A DNA stretch of 64,000 bases, from NCBI RefSeq assembly GCF_014851395.1, contig NW_024041262.1:12669252-12733251 (forward strand), read 5' to 3'. Position 1 is the first letter of the stretch. Each line of letters begins with the position of its first letter. Positions 23,901 through 35,450 of this stretch are shown here, one piece after another. The DNA comes from Micropterus salmoides (lineage: Eukaryota; Chordata; Actinopteri; Centrarchiformes; Centrarchidae). A program made the position numbers and the translations under genes. The notes beneath the pieces are model-generated. The model ran no database searches, was not told the origin of the DNA, and was given only the letters and a program-made list of their open reading frames with translations.

Positions 23901-26900
23901 GTACATCAAGGAAATGTCTTCACACAAACTTCAAAACAAAATAAAATGAACAGAGATGCACATTCTATCATATCACAGTCAAGACACACAAACACTGATG
24001 GATGGATGGATGTTACTCACACATTCAAAGTCTCATACATTTCCATGTTCTCTTATTATTTACCAGAACATAATATTTTGAGGTTCCACAAAGAAATATC
24101 CCACTGTCTCAAAATTCGAGACATTTGATTGACAAGTTATCTGCTGCTCTCTGCTCTGTGAATATGAAGCAGCTAAGTTTGACCGGCGGGTAAACTCACA
24201 GGTTTAAGCTCTTCTTTGTTGAGTTTGCGGCGGTATAGGAAGAATGCATGAATTTGGTTGCCTGCCCTGGCCGCCTGGATGGGTGTCGGTGTCACATGCA
24301 AGAAGTCCTGGGGAGAGAACAAACCGCGACAGGAAGTCAGGAAGAGGACAAACAAAAATTATTCCTAAGTACGCCTGGGATTGCAGAATCAAGATAGTGA
24401 CACTTTCTTGGAGGTTGTGCCTGAGTTGTGTCTTCTCTTACTCATTATTACTACTATGGTTCCCTTTATCAGCTAGTAAAGGAGTGTTTATGTAATAAAC
24501 ATTTTTAGAAGCCATGTCTAAATAACACATTTAGATTCATATTTCTGTGTGGAGTGAACAAACATTGTCAGTTAACTTTTCCAGGATGAATAAAAGGCAT
24601 AAACAAGAACACCTGTCTTAGTCCAACAAGCAGTAACACACAGTTATAAATGTTATTTTTCTCTCCTCATGACAAACAAACGGCTACAAATGATTCACAG
24701 AATGAGTCCTTAAATATCTTAAATGGAGTAAAAAGAATAAAATAACCTATAAGGTCTGGTACAGTCAACATGTACAACATTAAACAGTCACTCCAAAGTG
24801 AAGACTACACCGTGTTAGACTGGAAATTTCAGACCAAAAAGATAAAGGTTTTCATACCATGCCGTAATAGTTACTGTTGACCATTATTGGGCTCCGGCTG
24901 CGTAGATAGACATATTCCTCCCACCAGTCACTAACCTGAAGATTAAAAACAAACAGACAGACAGAATCTTTGTGAGGAGGCGAATATTGTGGCCAACTGG
25001 CAGTCACATCACTTGCATATTCAGACAGGATAAATAATTCAAACCACAGAACTTCACAAAGATATACATTGTTAATGGGATTTCCTTTGGACTGCTTTGC
25101 TTTGGACATGTAAGAGATGTTTTGAACTAGCCACACTTAACCAGAGCATTGTGGTCAACCACTTACGTAGTTGGCGGACCAGAGAGCTTTGAGTTTGAGG
25201 TACCACTGCAGGCGATTACCGAGGCTGCTCTCAAACTCTGTGGCCAGCTTGGTCATGCGTTCATATTCCGTATCATCCAACAGTGGACGCACCGATTCCA
25301 AGTACTAAACAAAACAGATGTGAAAAATAAAAAATAAAATACATATTTCAACCAGCTGAGCAACAAGCATCATTCAGTAGAAATAAAATGGTGGTCTGCT
25401 AAAAGACAGAAACACAGAAAGAGGTTAGCAGATTACTGAATTAACATAAATTAACACCCACAGTGTGTGGGCAAGTCTTCTACCATCCAATTCTGCTGAT
25501 ATAATACCAAATCTCTTTTCCATTCTATCCTCTCTCATCTGTCAAATATATCTTAGTTCAAAAGAGTAGATACCTTGAATTTCTTATACATTTCTCAGCT
25601 AGCTTGCAGCCAGATAAAAAACAAAAAAACAACAAACAAAAAAACACAAGATAATAAAGGAAATTTGGAGCAACAGAGGCAGAAAATGATGAATGTGAGA
25701 AAGTGATCCATCATGTCATTTCCTCTGCTTTGTGCGACAACTCACCCTCTTGACGGTGTCCTTGACGGCAGGCACAGGCAGGTTTGGCAACGAACCCTGG
25801 TAGCTGTAGAGCAGAGGCTTTCTGCCAGAAAAGATCCGCACCAGCGCCTGGCATAGAAACACAAGCATTCAAAAAAAAAACACACTCAAAATACCAAAGT
25901 CAGGACATACCTAGGGCTAATTATTTTTCTTCAATTAGTTAGCAGTATATCATATGTCATAAAAATCTGTGATTACAAAAAGAGCAGTGAAAATACTTAA
26001 CTTTAATTCATTTGTTGTTCAGATTACTTACTGACTCACTCCCATTTTCCTCTGATTTATTGCTTTACTTTATGTTACTGGAAACATTTGAACAAGAGAA
26101 CCTTGTTCACTGTAGAAGCACATTAAACAGTGTTTTCTTGAAGCCAGGGCCTAGCTATAGACATATAGACTATAACCACACTGTACAGGGGCCCGTGACT
26201 AGCTGTAGAGCAGAGGTTTTTTTTTTTGAATGCTTGGAGCGTGGCCCCGCCAGGTTACGAGTTGGATTTTGTCAGTTACATGGTAAAAATGCTTGCATAG
26301 TCATCAACAGTAGACTCCCAGCTCTCCTCATACCATTATGTTTCTACTGTAATGGTGTCACTCAATAGTTTTACTCACAAACATCTGAAACAAAGTATAA
26401 AAATTTAATTTAATTCCACAGAATGAATATTGTCTTTGGTGTTTGAATCACATAGCCTAAATATGAAATGAGGATTACTGGGTAATATGTGTGTGGCTGC
26501 CCAATCTTAAGTTTCTATTTGATCATGTGACAAAACTCCAGAATCCGAGTGAAACGTAAAAATCTGACAAGTAGACTAGCAGAGCAGACGTGCAAGCTAG
26601 CAGTCATGATGTTCAAACATAAAAGTTGCTGCAAGAAGAGACAAATAACAGGAGAGGGTCTCAAAGCTCCCAAGTAACATTGTTTTGGATTTTTTACTAA
26701 AGGACATTGCTGTTTAAAAGGCTGTCATCATTCTATGGACAAGTCTCCGCCGAGCACCTGTTTGATTGTGTGGACGTGCTTGTGGGTATTAAACTGTGTG
26801 CGCCTGAGCTGGCCTGGTTTCAGAACATGGTGTTGTTTATAAGTAGGCCGCTTTTCTTTCTTATTTACCATAATCTCTTGCCTCTCTGTCGAAGAGGAAT

Positions 26901-29900
26901 TTGGTTGCTGTGATTTGGGAGATTACTGTAGTAAAAATACCTGAAAAAGTCAGCGTCATTTCAGCACAGTGGATATTTCCCCTGCACTCGGCTGTTTGTA
27001 GTGACGTTTCAGGATTTCTTTCACTCTTTTTTTTTTTTAAATGACAGCAATGGCCAGCTCCTTATAACTTTGTCTTTGACTTCTGTACTTTGCAAATACA
27101 ATAGTCTAGGTGACACATTCCAACTCTAAAATCCATCACATGATGGTACTTCAGATTGGTGCGTCCAGGTACGTGTTGGAGACGCACACAAAGAGAACTG
27201 TTTAAATTTAATATGTTAATATAGAAAGAAACTGATTTAAGGAGCTTTAAATTAAGTAGGTTAGGTATTTACTGCATATAATCTTAGCAGTTGTTAAACC
27301 CTGTACAATGAGGAAACAAGGCATACAAAAAAAGGTTCCTTTCTAGACACGAACACAGAGTGTGTGCACTTGTGTGCTTCCTAACTGTGGAGCCAAAGGG
27401 CCCATCATAACAGCCTGCACTGGAGCCCATTGTTACTTCCTTACGCCACTGCTTGCAGCATAAAACACAAACATTTTGTAGTATGTTACGACATAAAATA
27501 ATTTTGCTTCTCCAATCCAAAAATACAGTAACAAACAAATATGATGAGCTTTAGATTCCTTTATATTACACAGTACTAGTTGTATTTTTGACAGCATATA
27601 AAAGTGTCACAGAACTGGGGGACAGTGAAAAGTATGGTTAGTTTACAGTAACAAGTAGGGCTGAACGGTTAATCGTTTTCAAATCAAAACTGCGATTTGA
27701 AAGAACACGATTAGCTAATCGTGAAGAGGGCGATTAAAATGTAGGTTAATTATACAGCGCATCTGACCCGTTTTAAACAGTCGTGCAGTTACAGATTCCG
27801 TTGTCCTTGTGTGACAGACTTGCTAACTAATCACAAGTGCCATACGCCTCCTGTTACTGTCCTATCCCACAATCAGAGCGGGCACAGGGCGTGTACATTT
27901 TACAAGAACAAATGAAACTGGAAGAAAACGTGGGATCGTGGCGTCAGCTGAACAGACACAGGCAGCGGCCGTGCCGCGGTTTTGTCCAGCGTAACTCACA
28001 CTGAAGTGTGTCAGCAGAGTGTTTAGCCTGCCCTATGTTGCTGACGTGCTGTTAATTTGTCATTTTGTGTGCTTCAACTATGGATAACAGCTCTCTGTGA
28101 GCCCATTCCGTTCCACTCTGTGCAGGCTACATATCCCACATGGAGCATTTCAGAATAAGAGCGTTCTGCCAGACTAATGTTGCTGACTTGTTCAGATTTT
28201 GTTAATCTGTTCAGCTGTCCTTGATTTTTGTGCTTCTATCATGATTAGGTAGGCTACGTAGTTTAATTGTTTTTTTTGTTGATATACGATCGGGAGACTA
28301 CACAGGGTGTTTTATTTTGAAAAACATGGCTTCCGTCAAAAATAGACTGGCAGTAAATATTTAACTTCAGCGGAATGTTTTAAAAAATAATCGCAAATTG
28401 AATTGTAATCAAAATATCTGGCAGAAAAATCGCAAGCACAAAAAGTGTGAAACAACACTGACCACCCAGACTTTGGTGGTGTTGGACATCTTGCCGTGCT
28501 GTTCGAACATCCAGCGGTGGTAAGAGAGGAGCTGTTTAAGGCACAGGCGCATGGTGAAGATGAGCAAGAGCCATAGCATGGTGCTGAAGAGGACTGCTGA
28601 CACCAACGCCTGGCACTGGGTACTCATAGACTGGCTGGGAATGGTGGGAGAAGATAGATGCATAAAGGGGAAAAACAGTGTAAAAACAACAGTGAGCGAC
28701 AAATAAAGGAATTTAAAAAAAGTTAAAGGAAAATGAACAAGCAAAGAAATCACACACATGGATGGATGGGACTAACAAGATATATGTTTATTTAAATTAC
28801 AAGAGCTAGCTGTTTCACAATGGTAATATCAAGCTAGATATTCTCTAATAAATTTTCAATTTCTGTCAAAGTAAGTAAAAGCAAAACTGGTTTATATTAA
28901 AGGAACAGTAGAAAAGAGAAAGGATTTAGAGGGAGGAACATATTTCACAGATGAGACAAAAAGAAACAAAAAAAGGATATAATTACGGAAGACTTTGAAA
29001 AAGGAATTATGGGAAAGGTTAGGGCCTGTTTGAAAAACATGATACATCTAGAGATACTGCACACCACTCTGTGTCACAATGTAGCCTACAATCAAGGCAA
29101 AGATTAATCATTAACTTTAACCATGTCATGGAGTTACCTGACTGGCAGGTGTTCCTGTATCTTGGCTATGAGTCCCATGGAGGGGTCGGAGCGAGTGTAC
29201 ATAGTAGCCAGGATTGCTATGACCACAAAGAGCCAGGAGGAAGGACTAGCAGGATATACCCCTGTTACCACACTGTTCTGTTAATGTGAGAGAAAAGAGA
29301 TTGATTTCAAATCCCATTCTTCCTGTTTACAACATGCGCGCTGATAATTAGGTTATGATCAGATTAAGCTAATAAATGACATGTAAAAGCTCAATTCTGG
29401 CTGTCTTAACTGCATTCAGCTCAGTGCCAGACATTACTGGGAATTGAACTGTTAGTTTAAGGCTTTTGCATGTCCGACTTGGTATGAAACACATCAAACA
29501 CCACTTTAATTCTTATTAACATTGAAACTAACACGAGGATTTCCACATCCTAGGAGTGTGTGATATTGTGTGCCATTAATTATTGATTGATGATTAAGTC
29601 CACACATTACAAGAGGAAAAAAAACTCAGAGCAAGCTATTTCAGATTGAAGTTTAATCCACTAAATTAATGGTTCGGAATCAGAACAAAGCTGTAGCATC
29701 AATCTCATAGCTAGCTTGATAGAGTAGAGAATACGTGATTCGGTAGACAGCAGTGGTGGAATGTAACTAAGTACCTTTACTCAAGTACTGTACTTTTGTA
29801 CAATTCTGAAGTACTTGTACTTTGGAGTACTTCCATTTTACAATACAAAACAAAAAACTAAACATATTTTAAATAAAGCATTATATACCATATAAAAGGC

Positions 29901-30938
29901 AGCAATTAAAATACCAGTTAAAAACTTTATTTAAAAATGTACTTTTATCAGAAGGCATATCCTGATTTCATCTGAGCTGCCTGTTTTATCTTAAGGTATT
30001 TATTTTAGCTATATAAAGTTGCTATTTGTTCTAGTCTTATTCTTTAAGCTGATGATACATGGGGCAACTTTTTGAGCAATATTGCTGGGCAATCTCGCTA
30101 GTGGCAAGTCCGACTATGTTTTGAACGGATAGCGGCGGGGCGGGCCGGGTGGCGGAGTGATGGGGGAAGGGCATTACGGTAGTAATCTTTACTCATTAAC
30201 ATTGACAGCAACATTGCCCAGCACCATTGCTCTAAAAGTTGCTCTGTGTATCATCAGCTTTATAGTCAGCCTGTTTTACTTATGTACTTACTTGTGATTT
30301 CCCATTTTATTATTTTTTTTACCTTGTCATGTATGTAATCTTCTGTGGTTGTGTTTCGTGAACTTTTTTTCAGTGCTGTATAAATAAAGTTCTTCTTATT
30401 ATATTATTAATAGACTACAATTACAAACATTAAAGACAACAACTAAAAATTACCACTCCTGCATACAGCCTCTATCAGTGTTTCAATAACTGGGGTACTT
30501 TTACGTTTGCCACTTTCAAGTGTATTCTTGCAAAGGAGCAAACTACAAACCTGAAATTGAAAAGAAAGAAAAGAAAATGAATGAAAATAGAGAAACCATT
30601 ATATGGACAGGCCGAAAAAACACAGTACTTAAGATTCCTCAATATTTAGCTCTGACACAGATGCAAGTGCTTACGTGCAGAGAGGAGGAAAAACAGTAAT
30701 AAGAAGGAGGAAGACACACATGCCTGTGTTGTTTAGATGGTTTAGACATATGACTAAACGAAACACACAACAAGTGTAACAGCCAGAGAGGACATACCTT
30801 GAGTCTGATGATCCGCTTCTTCCAGGAGCGCACACCAGAGAGGTAGATCTCAGTGAGGGCTTGGTGGGACAGCTGAAGATCAATGCCCTCTGCAGTGACG
30901 GTGAACTGGAAGGCCACCGCCTGGTGGGCTTCTGCCAT
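17982..30938 (-). CDS. cpt1c: Carnitine palmitoyltransferase 1, CPT1C-like
   Basis: CPT1 enzymes transfer long-chain acyl groups from CoA to carnitine on the mitochondrial outer membrane (CPT1C: endoplasmic reticulum of neurons). Eighteen exons (5' to 3'): 30938-30798, 29277-29138, 28634-28463, 25847-25746, 25304-25167, 24935-24858, 24307-24200, 23694-23607, 21711-21516, 21416-21228, 21117-21012, 20932-20816, 20029-19865, 19693-19565, 19372-19217, 19108-18995, 18633-18544, 18107-17982. The product is 784 residues and complete. MAEAHQAVAFQFTVT opens the regulatory N-terminus; two membrane spans lie near 60-75 and 103-122. EHSWADAP places the catalytic histidine at residue 473, as in mammals; WRLSTSQ is the STS motif. 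[20 protein letters not shown] includes the Met tied to malonyl-CoA sensitivity. MDFLHVTPTPIQAARAGN, ALVRIFSGRKP and STSQIPFQQLHMFD match CPT1C better than CPT1A or CPT1B from memory, and prr12 is a CPT1C neighbour in human. CPT1A/B-type enzyme activity is plausible. Confidence 0.85.
20260..20540 (-). repeat. Dispersed teleost repeat, inverted copy
   Basis: aagcataaatgtccaggcgc, tctttatgctaagctaggct and ccacttactggcaatatctt are the reverse of the family seen at 14430 and 39590. It lies in a cpt1c intron. Confidence 0.5.
21830..21985 (+). mobile_element. LINE (L2/CR1-type) 3' tail
   Basis: tgtaaagcactttgaattga followed by ggtgctataaataaacttga is the characteristic 3' end of fish L2/Maui-type LINEs and dependent SINEs. 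No coding part remains. It lies antisense inside a cpt1c intron. Confidence 0.6.
21986..23606. other. cpt1c intron, no gene seen
   Basis: AT-rich, with a purine-rich segment at 23040-23220 whose Lys/Glu/Arg-rich and Ser/Phe-rich opposing open frames are compositional artefacts. No exon is supported. Confidence 0.5.
25848..27658. other. Part of the large cpt1c intron; no gene
   Basis: Left part of the intron between exons 28634-28463 and 25847-25746. It contains a 17-base exact echo of the adjacent exon at 26200-26216. No conserved exon is recognised. Confidence 0.5.
27659..28440 (+). repeat. hAT-like non-autonomous element
   Basis: Begins agggctgaacggttaatcgt and contains repeated atcg/cgattaa words. 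Near the right end it carries aaaataatcgcaaattgaat and gaaaaatcgcaagc. This is a common teleost 'gggctgcacgatta' element. It ends only about 20 bases from the donor side of cpt1c exon 28634-28463. Confidence 0.5.
29757..30530 (+). repeat. hAT-like teleost element, compound, with inner MITE and LINE tail
   Basis: The left end cagtggtggaatgtaactaa plus ctcaagtactgtac is the typical CAGTGGTGG hAT terminus and body of this teleost family. The copy is interrupted by the MITE at 30046-30262 and by a retroelement-like tail (gtgctgtataaataaagttc) at about 30370-30395. The right terminus is not clear. Confidence 0.45.
30046..30262. mobile_element. Small MITE with about 48-bp inverted terminal repeats
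   Basis: The left arm starts aagctgatgatacatggggc and continues to gctgggcaat (to about 30094). The right arm at about 30215-30262 is its near-perfect reverse complement (attgcccagc to tatcatcagctt). The centre is GC-rich (gcggggcgggccgggtggcg). There is no coding capacity. It sits within a larger repeat in cpt1c intron 1 (the intron after the first non-final coding exon). Confidence 0.75.
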
Positions 30939-32295
30939 GGTTACTGTGCACGAGGAGAGTGACTGACAGGGAGACAGAGCAAAAGAGAGGGGGAAAAACT
31001 GTCTATTTAAATAGTCAGCCAACAACTTAAAGCACGGTTAGACAGTAAGGATTGCCCGGGGCAAATGAAATTCCAAGTTGGGCAAGTAAATCTTAGCAAT
31101 TCACTTGCCCGATCGAATTAGATGAAAAGGGTCCATCTCTGGTGGTAAGGGTGTGTGTGTTGCTTCGTATCTATGAGACACTGTGACCTCATTCTGATTA
31201 ATTGACTTTATTATTTATAAAAATTAAACATGACAACTAACTTTAGTCTGTAGTGGTTATTTGATAACCGCTAAAAAATAAAACAATTTGAATAGTGGCA
31301 AGTAAAAACTGACTTTTTGCAAGTACATTTCTGACCTACTTGCCCAGCCGGGCAACATTGAACCCTGCCTAAAGGCAAGAAGTAGTGTGTGAAACCTGTA
31401 TAAATGTCTGGTGTTGCAGATTATTGGCAGTATAAACATAAAGGATTAGCCCAAAGTCACACGGTCTTTCAGATTTAACACAATTGTATTAGACCTAGGT
31501 GTAATATATGGCGCGAGGTTGCTAATTCAAGCTTTTGTCAGACAATAAAGATAATTGATGGCTTGACTGTAAAAGGTATTACCTTGACAGCTTTCTCCGT
31601 TATGATGTAGAGAAAGTCCTGCCTGCTCTTGGGAGTTTGTAGTTAGAAACAATACCAACACTGTCAACTGTGACATTTAGGCACAATGGGGGCAGTTTAC
31701 AGGGGCATCTACAAGGGCATGTGGGTAAAAGCTGCATTTTTTACTATGAAATGACCCACTTAATAACAGGACACTGAGAACTACATGCAAGCTGTCAACA
31801 AGAAACTATCAAACAAAAAGAACAATGTAAACGGCCAACTGCAACATCCTTTATTCTTTGTGAAATGTGATCACAATTCATACATAAAACTGCAGTGCAG
31901 CAGCTGGCAACAGGTGCTGTGAAGGGACTTACAGATGATTCATCAAACTAATGATGAATTGCAAAAGTTGAGTGTGTGTGCATGCCTGGCGAAGCACATC
32001 CATCTTATGCGAGAGCAATTTTAAGAGAAGCTCAATAGAGAAACATTATTTATGCGTCCTTTTCAAATGCAAAGTCAGCTTGAAATTGATACAGTTTGAT
32101 GGCAAAGCGCTGACTGGCTGCTGATGTGATCAGGTATTTTTGTCTGAGGCAATAACTGCTCCTCTTCACAAAGAGAATTGATTTTCCTCCATAAATAGGC
32201 TATGGTTAAAGCCCTGAGGCGTAGTCGCTCTGACACTGGACCGCACCCCTGTGGAGGCCACGCCTGCTCTTGTTGTGTTTAAATAGGGCACGCGC

Positions 32296-32326
<31 letters not shown>

Positions 32327-35270
32327 CACAGGTCCCATTGAGATTCTGCTCTTTAGGTCAGATCTGGCAGATACAGTCGTGCTTGTGCCAAGGACTAACA
32401 GCAGTACATTCAGCCGCTTTCTTTCAGTGCCAACACAGACACAACACACCTGCTCAACTCAGTGCTGACTGCGTGCGCGCACCCCCAAAGGAGTCACTTT
32501 ATGCTGGTCCCACTAAATGTTATTGCCTATATCCCTCTCACTGGAATTCATGTTTTGAGAGCTTACTCTGTATTGACAGTGAAGTAATCCTTACAATCTT
32601 TGCAACTTTGATTCCCAATTCACATAGAGCTTATGCCTTTACAGCTATGTTATAAAAAAAGAATACCATTGACAAAGATAAAGCTTAACAACGATATTTT
32701 TGATTAGGCTACAGATATAGTATGAGAGAACAGAGTCATAAATAGGGGGACTGATGTATGAATAGCAGTCTGCTCAAAGGGGTTTTTCTGAAAAACTGAC
32801 TGAACCCTTTACTTTTTTTATTACTTGCTTGATATAAGCATTAAACTACAATTTAAAAAACTTTGTGGAAAACTTACAGACGGAAGGCACGCAGATCAAC
32901 AGTAGAGTGCGTTCAGAGCAGGAAGGGAGGAAAGAGGAAGGCAGGACCAGTGTGTGTAAACTAGGTGAAAGGTCAACAGCTCTGTGGTGTTCAGAAAACT
33001 GGAAAAGTATAAGCAAACAAAATCCTATAACAACATACAGACTACACATTGGTTTGTTCATGTGAGATAGATTAAACAACCAAAGTAAAATAGAATAAAT
33101 CTGAACTTGAGCCATTACATTTTATATAAACTAATGACATTTAATTCCATGAATTTAATTCCCATGTTCTATTGTTTGACTATATTCTCTTCACGATGAA
33201 GTAGATGGGGGAGTTTGTGACCCTCGGGGCGATGGGGGGGGGCAGTTACAGAATAAAGACTAACTGAAAAGTAAAGAATGAAGAGTTACTGGCTTCACAT
33301 AGCAAAAGACATATTCACAGTGTTTCTGTAAGCTCTGCCTTATCATAACTTTGTTTGACAAACCTTTTCCTGCCAGTCTGGGACGACAAGTAAGGAAAGA
33401 GCAGGCTCAAATGTGCAAAAATTTGAAATAGTAATTAATATCTAACATGCATACATATAAAAAGCATATTCAAAAATGATAATCTCTTTATCCCACCAAC
33501 ATATTTAACATACAACTAACTGGAGTCCCTGTGGACCCCAAGAATAGTCTACTGTAGGAAACAACCATCACAGCAAAATAACTCAATTAACTCAATTTTA
33601 TTCTCAAACCTGTTATTAATGTCATCTGAAAAAAAAAAACAGGTTAATATTATGTTAAGTTACAGTTAATTTGCATATTGTGCCATAATACAAATTGGAC
33701 CTTTTAAACCCAAATACAATCCGCATTAGTACTTAAAACCTTATTTAACATCCTTTGATTTTGGTATAATTTAGTTTTCATGATGATTTAAAGTTAAAGT
33801 AGGTCCAATGTCAAACATGAACTCAATAAATAGTGCCATCTATTAAACATGCACAGGCTGAATATGGTGCTTTTGACTGGATTCCCTCAGGACCCCAGTA
33901 CAGTGATTTGTAAAAAGCACTAATTAAGACAAGAGACAGAAAACAATGATATGAATGCACAACCTTAACAACTGACAGCCATTACTATTAGCCAAGGTTA
34001 TTTGCTGGTCACTGTGGATATGTAATCTGTCCCAATCCCAATATTTGATCTGTTTTTTTAGACAAAATCACACACACACACTTGTCTAGCAATATTAAGT
34101 AAGCAGGTCATCAATCAATGGTCATGAGACAGATGTTGCTTTATCAGGTTTTCTCCAGTTGAAAAGCCAAAGCCTTATCTTGTCACAACTTTAAATCCCC
34201 ATGCTCAGCTCTCCAGCTCATGCCAGATTCTTCTTTTTAATCAATTTTAAGGCATGTGATCACAGTACTAGAATTGACTTTCTTCACTGGTCACATGTAG
34301 GTTTAGATTAGTGATTATGAAATTTCACTTACAACATTGTTCCTCTTGGTTAAAGTAATGTTGACCTCTTAAGAGCCTGACATCCCCAGGTAGGGCATTC
34401 ATTGTTGTTCTTAAAACATGCCTCATACCTCGGTCTTCACTGTCCATCACCTCTAAATCAATTAATCAAACTTTATGATACTTACGAATACACAATGCCT
34501 TTGTTTTGGAGAGTTGTATTTTAAATAAATGTATTCTTCTTCAATGGAGGAATTAAAGGGTGTACACTGCTATGTCAGCAGAGTCTAAGCTTACAGCAGT
34601 CTCTTGCAGATCACAAACATATTGTGTGGATTATCATATCATATCAAAATTATCATGAGTGGTAAAATCCTTGGCATCCACACATTTCAACTCCACAGAA
34701 CTTGAAAGTTTCACTAACGTTAAGCCACTGTAAGCCAGTGTCTTACTTATTGTCAGTGTTTTATGAGGCAGGGCTGTACATGCACTGCATGACTTTATTA
34801 ATGATAGGCTTTTATGATAGGCCGACTTCTAAAATGAAACAAACAAAGCAAACAGGGGTTGTAGCTAACGTTAGCTAACACTTGCATCTTAGTAAAAACT
34901 AACGCTAAGAAACGTGAACATGAAGTAAAATTTAATTCAGCAGTAGTAACACTCGTTACGTTCATAAGAATCATGTTTACGTCCTTAGTTATTAAGCTCG
35001 TATTATTATTACATCTAAAGGCGCCACAATTATGTTAGCTGCGATGCTGCCATTATGGAAAGCTAATTAATGGACGTTAACGCTAGCTGACGGTTTAAAT
35101 ACAGCAGGTTTGAAAATGAACGCTAGCTGATGCTAGTGATGGCTAACCGCCCAGTCCATTATGTAGTTAGCTGCACACAAACGGCTGCTGATGCGGCTCC
35201 TGAACGTCCATGGAAAGATGCGACAGTTTGTTGCAACGCAGTAAACACTGCCAGAACCCTGATAGCATAC
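30939..35270. other. Probable cpt1c intron 1 (5' UTR intron); no gene
   Basis: The exon holding the start codon is preceded on the - strand by an acceptor (cctgtcag, ending about 30962), so an untranslated exon must lie upstream. In between are a low-confidence repeat with internal inverted similarity (31040-31380: gggcaagtaaatc against cttgcccagccgggcaac), a GC/CA tract at 32291, and AT-rich DNA from 33000 to 34900. No coding exon is recognised. Confidence 0.45.
32291..32325. repeat. (CG)n(CA)n alternating purine-pyrimidine tract
   Basis: About seven CG units run directly into about ten CA units, an uninterrupted alternating tract of the kind that can adopt Z-DNA. Confidence 0.9.
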
Positions 35271-35450
35271 CTGTTGTTGCTGTTGCTCACGGGGGCGAAA
35301 TGTCGGTGTCAATGTAGAGTAGCAGAAACCGACTTGTAACTTCCGACGTCGATCGAGTCCCCGGTGCCAGTTACTTTAGCCTCGGTCCTCCGCTCGACTG
35401 AACTGTACAACAGATGCTCCCGCCTGGATGGAGCTGGTGCTGCATTCAGC
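35271..35450 (-). promoter_or_regulatory. cpt1c: Probable cpt1c promoter and non-coding first exon
   Basis: A local CpG-rich patch (ctccgctcgac, cgtcgatcgagtccccggtg) on the - strand ends in a good donor, aacag|gtatgc, at 35271/35270. This matches the acceptor before the cpt1c start codon. The 5' edge is nominal. If correct, intron 1 is about 4.3 kb. Confidence 0.4.

Noticed and set aside
24173..24355. Possible continuation of CPT1 past ...EELKP into VSLPAGQT
   Set aside because: That is intron read-through; the donor is at 24199 and the next exon starts at 23694 (SRIPGTVIPLCSAQ), which aligns with the family without a gap.
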